A DNA stretch of 64,000 bases from Hippopus hippopus (Eukaryota > Mollusca > Bivalvia > Cardiida > Cardiidae): contig OX328112.1 of the NCBI GenBank assembly GCA_946811185.2, positions 19,759,215 to 19,823,214 of the forward strand. The letters run 5' to 3'. Positions 36,885 to 48,464 of this stretch are shown piece after piece; the first letter of the stretch is position 1; every line of letters begins with the position of its first letter. A program made the position numbers and the translations under genes. The notes beneath the pieces were generated by a model that did not search any database, was not told the DNA's origin, and saw nothing but the letters and a program-made list of their open reading frames with translations.

Positions 36885-37265
36885 ACAAAGTAGAAAGCAT
36901 TGTGGGTAATGGAGAAAATGCTGGTTACCAGCATTTTCTCCTTTTCCCACAATGATTTCAAAAGCTTCAGTTCTCAGGATCGTGAACACCAGGGTAAAGG
37001 GTAAAACCAAGATACAGATGATAGTCTCTGACAAACCTTTGCGTTCACTAAGGGCAAAGAAGGACCCCAAATGCACTGACTTATGAATCAGGTTACCAGC
37101 TTTTTTCTCCTTTTTTTCCACAATGGTTTCAAAAGCCTTTGTCGTCAGGATCGTGAACACTACGGATAAAGGGTTAAGTCAAGCTACAGATGATAGTCTC
37201 TGATATAAGCTTTGTAGAATTCACTAAGAGCAAAAAGGGAACACCAGTGCACTCGTTTATGAATT
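36885..37265 (+). repeat. P-derived segment duplicated in tandem (about 170 bp)
   Basis: 36922-37090 and 37091-37265 both run from GGTTACCAGC through TTTCAAAAGC, CAGGATCGTGAACAC and ACAGATGATAGTCTCTGA to TGCACT ... TTTATGAAT. The second copy keeps AAAGGGTTAA. Confidence 0.72.
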
Positions 37266-37564
37266 GGGGTTCAATATCCTTTTGGGTTGTACTGTTTTGG
37301 GGACAATTCAGTCAGTATGCTGTACCTCATTTCTTCAAGAAACACTATCGTAGGACCATACTACAACCATTAGCTACAATTAACCGATATAAATAAAGTG
37401 TTTTTAAGGGGAAAAAAGATACATAAGGCATATACATAAATACTACGGTAAAAAGAGAAAATGCTCTTTACGAGAAAATTCGCTCATTAGCAAAAAATGT
37501 CTCGAAAATGCTCTTCCAAAGTGTTTTCCGAAATGTATTTATCTTTACCACATAATCCCGTGTG

Positions 37565-38320
37565 TTAACTATCCTTGTAAAAAAGTTTTTTCAAAAACAT
37601 GGTGTGAAAAGAGAAAATGTTGGTAACCAGGGTTTTTCTTTTTACTTTTCACACAATGTTTCTATTCTTGCAGATATTAATGCCATCTGTTAAGGAAATT
37701 TGTTTACTACCCCGAAGAAAAACCTATTCAATAAAAATTATGGAAAAAGGAGAAAATGCTGAAACAAGCATTTTCTCTTTTTCCACAATGTTTTTACCTT
37801 TAAGAGGCAAATCCTATCATTTAACCTAAGATTTACAAATGATCTACTTTTTCCGCCAGAGTGGGGTGCCGTCTGAAAATGCTTCCAATTTTGACAAGTC
37901 TAGAGTTTTGTCGTCTGGTAAAGGAATAACTACCTCAAGGGAAAAGCATTTCGAAAACAATCTGGAAAAAGGGGGAAATACTGGTAACCAGCATTTTCTC
38001 CTTTTCCCACAATGTTTTCTACCCTTTCAGGGACAAATTCCATTATTTAGGCTATATTTTGATTTGTCGTCTGCAAATGCTTTCAATTTGTACAAGTCTA
38101 AAGTTTTGTCGTCTGGTAAAGGGTTAACTACCCTGAGAGAAAAGCCTTTCAAAAACATTGTGGGAAAAGAAGAAAATGCTGGTAACCAGCATTTCTTTTT
38201 TTCCAACAATGTTTTCTATCATCCCAGAGACACATCAGTTTTTAAGTTACATAATGATTTGTCGTCTGCAAATGCTTTGAATTTGGACAAGTCTAAAATT
38301 GTGTCGTTTTGCAAAGTTAA
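37565..38320. repeat. Tandem run of P-family copies
   Basis: Successive central palindromes lie near 37600-37655, 37740-37790, 37960-38015 and 38155-38210. Junctions read TCGTCTGGTAAAGGAATAAC and TCGTCTGGTAAAGGGTTAAC. The last copy ends GCAAAG|TTAA at 38320, against the Q element that begins at 38328. Confidence 0.78.
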
Positions 38321-38327
38321 CCTTTAA

Positions 38328-38520
38328 CCTGATACATAAGTTAAATAAAACTTTCAAGCCGATAGAAAAAACCTGAATGTCGCTAAAAAAGGTATTTTTG
38401 GTTTAAAATATCTCCTTATCGGACAGTGTAAATCAAAGATCAGACTGCGCGTTCTGTGCAGTCTGATCTTGATCTACACTGTCCGCAAAAGGTCCTTGAA
38501 TCGCGCTTAGAAGACTAAGG
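38328..38520. mobile_element. Q-family MITE
   Basis: TTAA|CCTGATACATAAGTTAAA ... GCGCTTAGAAGACTAAGG. Core palindrome CGGACAGTGTAAATCAAAGA against its complement. Confidence 0.8.
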
Positions 38521-38710
38521 ATTAGTTCTGTCTGACGGAAGAAACCTTTCCCGTCCAAACAAGCACTTAGTTGGTTTTTTGATGGGTTCACTGAGTATAT
38601 CTCTGCAAGCAAAATTGATAAGATTGCCGGCCAATCCCGGTACGCCCTTCTTGTTTGTATGCTTTTTACTACATTGGTCTCTCACGGGATAACGAATTTT
38701 TCATTATCGG

Positions 38711-39435
38711 ACACCGTTACTATAAATAGCACATTGGCGACTCCCTCTATATCGTAATACAGTGAGACTATCACTCTTTTGCACTACGGATCATTCCCAT
38801 TCACCTCTGTAGTTGGCTCAGAAAGTAGTCCGTCATTACGTGATATTTTCGTCACATGACCATAACTCAAAATGGCGACACAAACGCAGGTTAAAGAAAG
38901 ACCAATATCGATTGTTTTGTGTGCTGTTCAAACAGCATACGGCCAGTCAGACTTAGTGGTAGGAAATGTGAAAAAGAGGGATTTTCTGAAAAGCTTAAAT
39001 GTCTTTTAAAGGACGATAACTTGTTTTTTAATCTTACATGCTTAGATCCATCGGTGTGTCAAAACTCTTGTCATCATTCATGGGCGCAGCCATTTTCGTT
39101 ACAATTGGCGTAAGATTCTGATCAGTAAAGAAGCTCGAAAAAATAGTTCCATTTTATACAGGTAAATTCATCAGTTTGAATGCACCTATAATGTATCCAG
39201 AATCATACATGTATTTCCTTTGTCTACTTTATAATGTTACACATGAAACAGTTAAACAGTAACAAAACATGTTTTCCTCGGTTTGACAAGATTCTTGTCA
39301 TTTAGCCCATCGCAGAGATGTATGGTGAGAGTAACGAACGACAACTCTGCTCGGAGATTGTGAGACTATATACTATCGTCTTACTATATACGATATAGAG
39401 GGAGTTGCTAATGTGCTCTTTATAGTAACCGTGTT
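38711..39435. mobile_element. 725-bp TIR element (family X)
   Basis: Left 38711-38756 and right 39389-39435 are inverted copies of about 46 bases that include ACTATAAATAGCACATTGGC and CTCCCTCTATATCGTA. The interior holds a 45-codon frame at 38872-39009 starting MATQTQVKERPISIVL after an AAAATGGCG context. That frame may be captured host sequence; no transposase is seen. Confidence 0.72.
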
Positions 39436-39554
39436 AATGAAATTGAGTATGTTCCTTGATATACAGACAATGCATCAATGTACTATAAGTGTTCGACGAT
39501 CGACCACGGAAAATTTTAGAGTTCCGTTGTGGACCAATGGAGCTTCAAATTCCT

Positions 39555-39900
39555 GTGGTTTAACATTGTTTTCAACACTATTTCAGCTATATCGTGGAGG
39601 CGTATACACATATCCATGCTTTCCTGGGTCCATATCCACCAACCATTCTTAAGACCATTCTTAGTCTTATTCTCAAAAAATATTAAAATTGAAAGTAACA
39701 CAACTTCCGATTGGCTAAACCATATGGTTTAGCCAATATGGAGTTTTGTCACTTTCTAAATTTACAAATAGTTCAAGAATGTTCTCAAGAAAGGTCGATG
39801 AATACGCTGCCTTGAGTCTCTGTAACATGTACTTCGCACATTATACTTTCGAAGCCACCGGTTGCTTTCCCACACAAACATTAATCCTGTCGCAATGAAG
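39555..39900 (-). mobile_element. SINE family A copy split by an H element
   Basis: SINE text at 39555-39625 (ending ATATCCATGCTTTCCTGG) resumes at about 39815 with TACTTCGCACATTATACTTT and continues to TCCTGTCGCAATGAAG. The intervening 190 bases are an H-family hairpin. The tRNA-like head is missing. Confidence 0.8.
39626..39813. mobile_element. H-family hairpin MITE inserted in a SINE
   Basis: GGGTCCATATCCACCAACCA to AGGTCGATGAATACGCTGCC. Both sides are SINE family A body. Confidence 0.82.
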
Positions 39901-39971
39901 ACAAGCAGTTGAATAAATTGAAACGTCCAACATTTGGAAATTTATTAATTGAATTTGCATTTATTACTCGT

Positions 39972-40247
39972 CGCCATCGGTTGCCTATATGGGTGACGCG
40001 CCCTTAGGGCTGTTGGTATTCTTATGGGGGATAGTGACGATACAGGACGTAGCCTATCCTAAGTTACGCCTGGTTCTTTAATGTTCTCGGTGTGTAGCAC
40101 CGTCACACAGGATCTCGGTTTAACGTCTCAACCGAAAAATTTATAGTAGTTACAGATGGCCAGCCGTGGGAATCGAACCCACACCCTCCAATGACTCGAG
40201 ACATCACGTTCACGAGCCCCATGCTCTACCTACTGCGCCATTCGGGC
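39972..40247 (-). mobile_element. SINE family C: tRNA-headed, single copy in the window
   Basis: From 40247 downward, CCAGCCCGAATGGCGCAGTA with A-box TGGCGCAGTAGG, then GTGTGGGTTCGATTCCCACG (B-box) and a CCAGCC/GGCTGG stem. Text downstream (GTTGAGACGTTAAACCGAGA, GGTGCTACACACCGAGA) is a body unlike A or B. About 90 bases look tRNA-like with a long variable region, but this is not a functional tRNA. Confidence 0.7.
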
Positions 40248-40564
40248 TGGTCATAATTTAGAAATGGTTCAGCCTCTGCTTATGTACCTACTATTAATTA
40301 ACCTAACAGTTTTCTTAGCTTATCTTATTTGCATTTACTAAAGGGAAGTAATTATGACAGCCACAACACAAGTATCGCTAAAAACTAAAACGATAGATAA
40401 AAGTAAAAAAAAATGGGCTATCGCCGTGATATTATTGAAATATTATGCGAAGCAATTTATAGAATCGCAGAGAGCGAAATAAGTCTATCTGTTTAATCTA
40501 AAAATAGAAACCATTCAAGAGCGCCGAAAAACGTGTAACTTAAACAAAAGAGCAACCTACTCGT

Positions 40565-40815
40565 ATTTTAACCCTGTGCCAAACAATGCGGTATTTCAAC
40601 AATCTGATAACCAGCGTTTCGTCCCTTTTCCACCATGATTTTTAACTTTATTGAAAAAAAAAAGCCAAACCAGCATTTTCTCCCTATTCAACCATGTTTT
40701 TAAACCTTATAAAAAAGTCAAATCACTTCATTTGAACTATATTTGATTTGTCGTCTGCAAAATGCTTTCAGTTCAGACAAGTCTAAAAATTCTCTTTTAC
40801 GTCTGGTAAAGAGTT
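40565..40815. mobile_element. P-family MITE, diverged
   Basis: TTTTAACCCTGTGCCAAACA at the left; right arm TTGTCGTCTGCAAAATGC to TACGTCTGGTAAAGAG|TTGA. The centre is duplicated (two CCAGCATTTTCTCC-like blocks). Confidence 0.68.
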
Positions 40816-41269
40816 GAAGCTCTTTTATTTGTCCTTAAAATCTTAAAGAAAAACAAAAACTAAAAACAAAATTGACTTTCTCAGTCAGGAAAACAGCCCA
40901 AAGACTTGCAATGACTTGCAATCTGAAGGATGCTATTGGCGGCAGACAATGTAGGCTTAAGATCAAAATGCACGTTCTGTGCAGTCTGATCTTGGATCTA
41001 CACTGTCTACAAAAGGCAGACTGGTATTGTTCGACATTTTTTTGCTCAAAAACAACAAAAGTTATGCTCAGCTATCTAAGGGTTAACATGACAAAGGGCA
41101 AAATAATTATTTCGAAATGTCTCAAAAATAATATGCTTTTTTATGTATTTTTAGAGGAAATATTTCAGAGAAAATAATGCAGTTTAATTTGTTTTGATTT
41201 ATGGTTTTTGCATGTTTTTTTTTTTAATTCCATGAAATAACCATTTTGGTACAACTTTTAATGCAAAAG

Positions 41270-41660
41270 TTTCCATTAAAGACCCAATAGCGGCTAAAAA
41301 GACAATACAGGTGTCACAATGCATTTAAATTTAAATCATACCATTTAAAAGTATGGAAAATATCGTAAAGATGACAATGTGTTATTGGAGTGGTTGGTCC
41401 AATGTTAGTCGCTGGCAGGAAAATGAATTTCTGAATCCGACAAAATGTAAACAAGAAATAGAGTGACCTGGCAACTTTTAACCTAGTTTTGAAGTCAATT
41501 TCTCTGCCAGCTACTGAAACTTGGACCGACCATACAGTAACAGACTGTCATCTTCACAATAATTTCCATACTTTTAGATGGTATGATTTCGACATAAATG
41601 CATTTTAACACCTGCGTTGTTTACATTTGGCAGCTTTTGTTACTTTAAATATTGACTACG
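41270..41660. mobile_element. U-family long palindromic MITE
   Basis: The arms pair through TTTAAATCATACCATTTAAA, GTATGGAAAATATCGT and GGTCCAATGTTAGTCGCTGG-type blocks. The centre holds AGAGTGACCTGGCAACTTTT. No coding capacity. Confidence 0.68.
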
Positions 41661-41860
41661 ATTATTTAAGTCAATTACCTATTTAGACCAAAACTATGCA
41701 AACACAGCTATTTTTTACGCCCAGCCAGTTGATAGCCTATGACAACATCGTTGAAAAAAAAGAGATTGCGTTTAAAGCAGCTGTTTATTTTTCCAGTCCC
41801 TTTTTTTTTTTCATACTTTTGGAAAGTAATATTTGCTTTTCTTAATCGTTTTTTTTTTTT

Positions 41861-43387
41861 TAGCTCACCATAGCACAAAGTGCTGAAGGAGAGCTTTTCA
41901 GATAGTGTTGTGCCCGTCGTCCGTGGTGGTCGTCCGTCGTCCGTGGTGGTCGTCCGTCGTCCGTCGTGCTTCGTGCGTCGTCCAGTTGTCAGCAATTACC
42001 TTGTGTGAACTCTAGAAGCCACATTTTCCAAACAGTACTCATGAAACTTGGTCAGAATGTTTGCCTTGATAATATCTAGGACAAATTCGATATTGGGTCA
42101 CTTCGGGTGAAAAAGTAGGTTACTAGGCAAATTTTAGAAAAACCTTGTGAGCACTCTAGAGGCCGCATTTTCAGGCTGATACTCATGAAACCTGGTCGGA
42201 ATGTTTGTCTTGATATTATCTCGGACAAGATCGAAATTGGGTTACTTCCGGTCAAAAAGTAGGTCAATGAGCAAAATCTTAGAAAAACCTTGTGTGCACT
42301 CTGGAGGCCATATTTTCAGCCTGATACTCTTGAAACATAATGAGAATATTATATTGTATTGATGGTATCTCGGACGATATCGAAATTATGTTACTTCCGG
42401 TCAAAAGTAGGTCACTGGGCTAAACCCTAGAGAAACCTTATGTGCACTCTAGAGGCCACATTTTCAGTCTGTACTCATGAAACTTGGCCAGAATGTTTGT
42501 CTTGATGGTATCTCGGACAGGTTTGATATTAGGTCATGTCGGGTCAAAAACAGTAGGTTACCTGGTCAAATATTTCCAAAACCTTGGGTGCACTCTATAG
42601 GCCACATTTCAGCCTGATACTTATCAAACTTAGTCAAAATATTTGTCTTGATAAAGCCTAGAACAACTTTGAAATTGGGTCACCTCAGGTCAAATAGTTG
42701 GTCACTGGACCACATCTTTAGAAACTTTGTGTGCACTCTTGAGGCCACATTTTTAGCCTGATACTGATGAAAATTTGTTAGAATATGTTGTTTTGATGAT
42801 ATCTTGGGCAAGTTTGAAATTGCGTCACATCGGGTCAAAAGGTAGGTCATAGGAAAAATCTTAGAAAAAAATCTTGTTTGCACTCTAGAGGCCATATTTT
42901 CAGTCTTACACTCATAAAACTTGGTCAGAACGTCTTGATGATCTGGGACAAGTTTGAAATTACGTCTCGTCGGGTCAAAAAGTAGGTCACCTGGAAAAAA
43001 TCTGAGAAAAACCTTGTGTGCACTCTAGAGGCCATATTTTTAGTCTGATAATCATAAAACTTGGACATAAAGTCTTGATGATATCAGGGACAAGTTTGAA
43101 ACTTGGTCTTGTTGGGTCAAAATTGTCCGTCACTGGGCTTAATCTATAGAAAAACCTTTCGTGCAGTCTAGAGGCCACATTTTCAGCCTGATACGTTCGT
43201 TCGTTTGTTCGTAGGCTCGCTCGTACTTATGAAACATGGTCAGAATATTTGTCTTGATGATATATTGGACAAAAAGTAGGTCACTTATACTCATATGAAT
43301 TACATCATCACAACCAGGATCTCGTCAGCTTTTTCTTTCATAGGTGACTTGACTCAGGTAAGCGCTTTAGGGCCAATGGCCCTCTTG
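41861..43387 (+). mobile_element. Helitron-like element with about 9 tandem units of 140-147 bp
   Basis: The motif CTCTAGAGGCC recurs near 42011, 42154, 42300, 42447, 42593, 42736, 42883, 43023 and 43166. Each unit carries a CATGAAACTTGGTCAGAATG-like block and a GGGTCAAAAAGTAGGTCAC-like block. The array is preceded by AGCTCACCATAGCAC after a T-run and followed by the hairpin AGGGCCAATGGCCCT and then CTTG. Short unique ends around a tandem core resemble bivalve non-autonomous Helitrons. The terminal CTTG departs from the usual CTRR. Confidence 0.6.
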
Positions 43388-43494
43388 TTTTTAGTTTTTA
43401 ATAGTTTGTTCTTGGTTTATGAAAACTTGTACAGTAATGGGTCAAATGTCCTAAAGCAGGTTTTTTCATTGTCTTTCCTTGGTTTGTTTGTTTG

Positions 43495-43635
43495 TTCGAC
43501 GAAAGTTCGTAGGTCTGGTCAATCGTTCGTTCGTTTTGTTCGTTCGTTTGTTTGTTGGCTCGCTCAGTTGCTCGCTTGCTCGTTCGCCCACCATTCATTC
43601 ATTCATTCATTCATTCATTTATTCATTTATTCATA
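43495..43635 (+). repeat. (TTCG/TTTG) tract and (ATTC)n microsatellite
   Basis: TTCG and TTTG tetramers at 43500-43560, then ATTC x 7 to 43620. A similar TTCG run lies at 43195-43215 inside the Helitron-like array. Confidence 0.9.
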
Positions 43636-43639
43636 AATG

Positions 43640-44330
43640 GGACTCACGGTTCGATTAGTAAGGTCATAGTTATGTAAAAATGAAAGACAAAAAAATATCG
43701 TTATGAAAACGAGAAAAAAAAAAAAACCTGCACAGATTAAATAATGTTCTCAAGAGGAAATGAATATGCCTGAAGAAATGATTTCTAATTTGGACCAGTT
43801 TAGAAAGGAAGTGCAACAAGTTGCAGGGCAAAAGAAATGTACGGTTTTTCTTGGAAACGACACTTTTTTCTAACTCCTTACTCATGGAACGTAGCTGGCG
43901 ACATGTGTAATTTTCACAGGTTGCATAGATCAAGATCAGACTGCACGTAACATCCAGTTTGATCTATGATCTACACCGTCTGCTTTTAAATGCTACATAT
44001 TCAAATAATTTCATGTCTTGTTATGGAATAGGTTTTTTTCTTCAGACCTGTAAGAGTAAAATTTATTTATTTGGCGGCAACGGAGTTTCGCGCATTGGCC
44101 ACTGGCAAGCAAATGTTTTTGTGCATTTTTTGTACAATTCCCTTCCTATAAGAAAATCTTCAGACTCTGTTGCTGATAATCTAAATTTCTTGTAAAACAC
44201 TAAAGAACAATACTTTATATATCCCTCTTTGCAAGCGTATAGAACTTGAAGGTTACATTGTGCAAAAAAGATGCGAAAGTGGCGTTTAAATAACGGGACG
44301 GTCGTTTTGCAATCGGGAACTTTGTCTATT
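43640..44330. other. Stretch without a gene
   Basis: A Q core remnant lies at 43925-43985. Open frames up to 153 codons on the minus strand across 44063-44524 match no family I know. Confidence 0.45.
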
Positions 44331-44334
44331 TCCG

Positions 44335-44870
44335 CGTTGTCTACGCATGTCATATTCTTAGAAGATTCGACCTGTCTGCTATGACGAATCACTATCCCCT
44401 GTACAGAAGAAATTATTACACCGCTAATAAAGTAGCAACGAATAAAATGCTTATAAACAATACATCTGTGGAAAAATGTAGCCTGTTTTCGCTCCAAATA
44501 TCTTGAAAATTCAATTATTTCCAAAGGGATAAGTAGTTTTCACAAATACTGAGGTATTTTACTGCACATATAGACTATAGGAAAACTAGGATTCGTGGAG
44601 GCTTTTTCAACAGACTTACCGACAAGAACTGTTTGAGCTAAATAGCGAAGCTATTAACCAGGCCTGTAGGGGTGTTTTCATAAATGGCTGACCATAGCTG
44701 AATGAACCGTACCAGGTAGCATTTTATTGAGTAAACGTTTATTTTATTTTGAAATTCAAAGTAACGGTTGGCGTTTTGAAAAGTAGTCCGGTTCTGTAAC
44801 CCAGAATGCCCAAATCAGATAGATGTGTATTTGAAAAATGCCACCTAACGGAAGATAATGTCTATTTCTA
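44335..44870 (+). repeat. Dispersed repeat, copy 2 of the pair with 11030-11400
   Basis: This carries the same ordered blocks as the 11-kb copy, with about 170 extra bases in the middle. The initial ATG context and first 18 codons of the small 11311 reading frame are kept with substitutions, then the reading frame ends shortly after. Confidence 0.7.
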
Positions 44871-44956
44871 TTATGTGTGATATGACGTCATCGTGCCTAT
44901 TCGAAACCCATCCCGATTAATTGACGCCAGATTGGTTACCTCCCTTTATACAGCTT

Positions 44957-45229
44957 TATTTGAGCCATGCCGTGACAAAAGGGCTTTAAGAAGTTTCCGT
45001 AATGCATTATAATAAACAAGTCATCATATAATTATGGATCTATAAAATGCATTTTGTTTAACAATCGACTTGATCTGCAGGTTGAATGCATGGTCTTTTG
45101 ACATGTAGAAAATTGACCTATAGCAAAAAGTTTCGACCCCGGTCAGCCTGCGCAGTCCGCGTAGGCTGACCTGGGTCGATACATTTTGCAGATGCATTAA
45201 ACCCCCTTTTCACAGAGCATCGCACACTT
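44957..45229. mobile_element. M-family MITE, forward
   Basis: GAGCCATGCCGTGACAAAAG to TTTTCACAGAGCATCGCAC, core GCGCAGTCCGCGTAGGC. Confidence 0.8.
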
Positions 45230-45442
45230 CTATAGTTATGTGCAATTGGCACCAGTTTAAATCCGAACGCTTGCTATTTATCACGTGATATTCCCACAAA
45301 CCTTTGCAACCAAAGGGTAAGGAAGTTGTATTAGAGCAACTGCCCTGGAGCCAACCGCCATGGTCCCTCATCCGAGTTGCTAGCGGAGACAAAATCACAG
45401 CACGATCTTCGAAAATGTAGAAAACGAGCAATTCATGTGAAT

Positions 45443-45689
45443 TGTGCTCTGTGGAAAAGTGGTTTAATGGACCAGCAAAAAGTATCGACCCAGGTCAGCC
45501 TGTTTATCCGCCTGTTCAACCTTTAACTTTTGATCAAATTTTTTGCATGTCAAAGAACCAGCCTACCCCATGACTCAGTTGTTTGACAAAATGGATTTTA
45601 TAGATCTATAAACTAAGTGATGACTAGGTTGGTATAATGTATCCTTGAGATGCTTTAAACCCCCATTTTGCCAGAGTGACTCTCGTGTA
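45443..45689. mobile_element. M-family MITE, reversed
   Basis: TGTGCTCTGTGGAAAAGTGG to CCATTTTGCCAGAGTGACTC; core degraded. The 213 bases between this and the forward copy hold no recognised feature. Confidence 0.75.
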
Positions 45690-46053
45690 CTTTTATCAAC
45701 GGTCTAAAACGATCAAAAACGAAACGTCTTTATCATGACAAATTGAATTTTTTTGTAAGTGATCTAGAAAGAGACTATTACAGGCCTAAATTAGGGCTAC
45801 GTTTTTTCCTTAATGGACTTTTAAGAAAAGGTTCATGAATATTTTTTACGAGCAGTAACCCCGACAAAACGATTACGGGAATTTAAGCCATGATGAGCGA
45901 TGTAGGAAAATTGATAGAGACTTGATACTTCTTAAATGCTCTCCCAATCTACCAGTACGTTGCATTCCCCGTAGCAAAATTATACCAAGTCCTGTCTGTG
46001 AGTTAAAAGATGCCGTCTTTTGACTCATACAGTGCAAAATATATAAACTCAGC

Positions 46054-46270
46054 CAATTGGTTGGTTGGTTGGTTGGTTGGTTGGTTGGTTAGTTGGATAG
46101 ATGGATGGATGGATGGATGGATGGATGATGGATGGATGAATGAATGAATGAATGGATGGATGAGTGAGTGGGTGGGTTAATGGATGGATGAATAGATGGA
46201 TGGATGGATTTGTTGGATGGCTAGTTGACCGACCGACCGACCGACCGACCGATCGATTGATTGATTGATT
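46054..46270 (+). repeat. Chain of tetranucleotide repeats
   Basis: In order: TTGG, GGAT, GAAT, GGAT again, GACC and finally GATT, which is the tail of the SINE B copy at 46256-46484. Confidence 0.93.
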
Positions 46271-46484
46271 CGTGCTTTACGCTGCTTTCGTTTTTAAATC
46301 AGAAATATCATGATGACAGCTCACATATTCACGAATGTCCTAGGTTTTACTAGGGCAAGGCTAAGGCTCTGAAGTATTTTGCCCAAGGACACTCCATCGA
46401 AGCCCAATGCTCCGAACGAGGATCGAACCATTTGCCTACAGGCTACGAGTCACCTTGCCGCTGAGTTACTCAGGAGCCCACGTC
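46256..46484 (-). mobile_element. SINE family B copy, diverged, with expanded tail
   Basis: Head at 46484 (GGGCTCCTGAGTAACTCAGC, B-box GGTTCGATCC), body TTGGGCAAAATACTTCAGAG, ending AACGAAAGCAGCGTAAAGC. Its (TCAA)n tail runs into a long chain of other tetranucleotide repeats. Confidence 0.75.
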
Positions 46485-46699
46485 TGAAAATACAACCCCC
46501 TGAAATTCGGAAAGTTTTTTTATCTTACAGACTGGACTATACAACCGGACGGTATAGATCCAAGATCAGATTGCACGTTCCGTGTTTTAATAAGTTGTTT
46601 TAATCATGAGAATTAAGTCTAAATATCCGAAATTAAATAAAGAAATGATAAAACAGGATTAACGGATATATTCTTGTTAAAAATGGCACGTTTTTGATA

Positions 46700-46935
46700 G
46701 GTGCCGTGGCAAGAGGGGGTTTAATTCATGCCAGTGATGCATTATACCAAGCAAGTCATCACATAAATATGGATCCATACAATCAATTTCGTTTAACAAG
46801 CGACTGAGTCGTGAGATAGAATGGTCCTTGGATATGCAGAAAATTTACGACTAGCAAAAATTTTCAACCCATGTCAGCCTGCGCTCCTGACATGGGTTGA
46901 TACTTTTTGCAGATGCACGGAACTCCTTTCAAGAA
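46700..46935. mobile_element. M-family MITE, core shortened
   Basis: GTGCCGTGGCAAGAGGGGGT at the left and TTTTTGCAGATGCACGGA at the right. The core is a short CATGTCAGCCTGCGCTCCTG. Confidence 0.72.
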
Positions 46936-46989
46936 GCCATATTTTTTTTTTTGTAATTAAAAAAAATTTAAAAAAAAAGAAATATACAA

Positions 46990-47012
46990 ACACACACACA
47001 CACACACACACA
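46990..47012 (+). repeat. (AC)n microsatellite
   Basis: About 11 AC dimers in an A-rich stretch between an M and a Q element. Confidence 0.9.
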
Positions 47013-47050
47013 AACACTAAAAATACATCACCGAAAATCAAATTTCTTAA

Positions 47051-47456
47051 CCCTTTTCTTGCTAAATAACTTGAATTAAATTTTTCATTTCGATGGTAAA
47101 AACCCAAATATTGCTATTTCAAAGTTATGTTTTCGGGAATAATGTATCCTTATCGGTCAGTGTAGGTCCAAGATCAGACTGCACGTTCTGTGCAGTCTGA
47201 TCTTGATGTACACTGTCCGCAAAAGGTCAGTGAGTCGCGCTTAGCAGCCTAACCCTTATCCTGCTAAATAACTAAAATGATTTTTTCAATTCGACAGTAA
47301 AAACCCAAATATTGCTCTTTCAACGTTATGTTTTGGGGAATACTATCTCCTTATCGGACAGCGTAGATCCAAGATCAGACTGCACATTCTGTGCAGTCTG
47401 ATCTTGATCTATACAGTTCGCAAAAGGTCAGTGAGTCGCACTTAGCAGCCTAAGGG
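47051..47456. mobile_element. Two Q-family MITEs joined end to end
   Basis: The first starts after TTAA at 47047-47050. The second starts CCCTTATCCTGCTAAATA at 47253, where the first's TAAGGG|TTAA is reduced to CTAA. The second ends GCAGCCTAAGGG|TTAA at 47460. Both palindromes are intact. Confidence 0.82.
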
Positions 47457-47854
47457 TTAAGGGTTGATAAATGTTTTGTCACAATCTAGCTTTAAGCAGC
47501 TTTTAAAGTCTAGTCTACGCACAGTTACTTACTACTGATGCCTTTGGTATTTTGAAATGAATAAAACAACATTTACAGAAATGCATTTATCACAACCATT
47601 ATAAGAAGCCATACTGCTTTCGTAAGCCGGAAATATATATACAAACACATTAATTACCACACCAAATATCGAATTTCTTCAAAAAGATGATTTGTCAGCA
47701 TCCATCTTTGAGCGGCTTTTAAATTTTTCTCCATGCACAATTAATGACTATTGAAGCCTTGCACCGTCCCTGTCTAGATCTATATACCTTTTCAGATTGC
47801 ATCACGTAGATGAATTAAATTACCCTTTTTCCAAAGTGCCAATGATTTATTTTT

Positions 47855-48058
47855 ACCCTTATCCTGCTAAATAACTGAAATAAAACTTTTAAGCCGATTG
47901 TAAAGGGCCAAATTTTGTTATTTCAAAGGTATTTTTTGGGGAAAAATATGTCCCTAACGGACAGTGTAGACCAAAGATCAGACTGCACGTCTGTGCAGTC
48001 TGATCTTGATCAACACTGTCCGCAAAATGTCGGTGAGTCCTGCTTCGCAGCCTAAAGG
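47855..48058. mobile_element. Q-family MITE
   Basis: TTTA|CCCTTATCCTGCTAAATA ... CGCAGCCTAAAGG|TTTAG, with GGACAGTGTAGACCAAAGAT against its complement. Confidence 0.82.
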
Positions 48059-48464
48059 TTTAGATGAAATTGTATATATTTAAATTAGCCTTTCTTACAG
48101 TGGTTTCTCGTTTAAGTACTCGGGCAACATAACATAACGATATTACACTCTCGAGTGGCTTGGTCGATTTCGGCCTAAAGTGCAGCATATGCCTTACCAT
48201 TAGGCAAACCTCGATTGATGCGTCGATAAAATTCCTCGACTGGTTTACGACAAGCGATATTCATATATACTTTATATTTCTTCACCGGAAATAGACCGCT
48301 TTATCGCTCGTTAAATTATAAGACTCCGCAAAAAAAAATAGGCCTACACAAGTTACAGTTTCAATCGAAATCTTTCTTAATTCAATCCTTCGACAAAAAA
48401 AGTTAGTAAACTCATTTTCTTAAGTATTTATGAATTTTACATACAGGATAATAATTGGGTTTTT

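Noticed and set aside
40150..40247. Functional tRNA gene
   Set aside because: A- and B-box-like text is present but the arms do not fold as a clean tRNA and a SINE body follows, so it is called SINE family C.
44063..44524. Minus-strand 153-codon frame
   Set aside because: No recognisable domain; it overlaps the dispersed repeat at 44335-44870; composition gives no coding support.
45210..45431. Minus-strand 73-codon frame with GGWLQGSCSNTTSLPFG text
   Set aside because: It looked protein-like but lies between two MITEs, has no splice or start support and matches no family I know.
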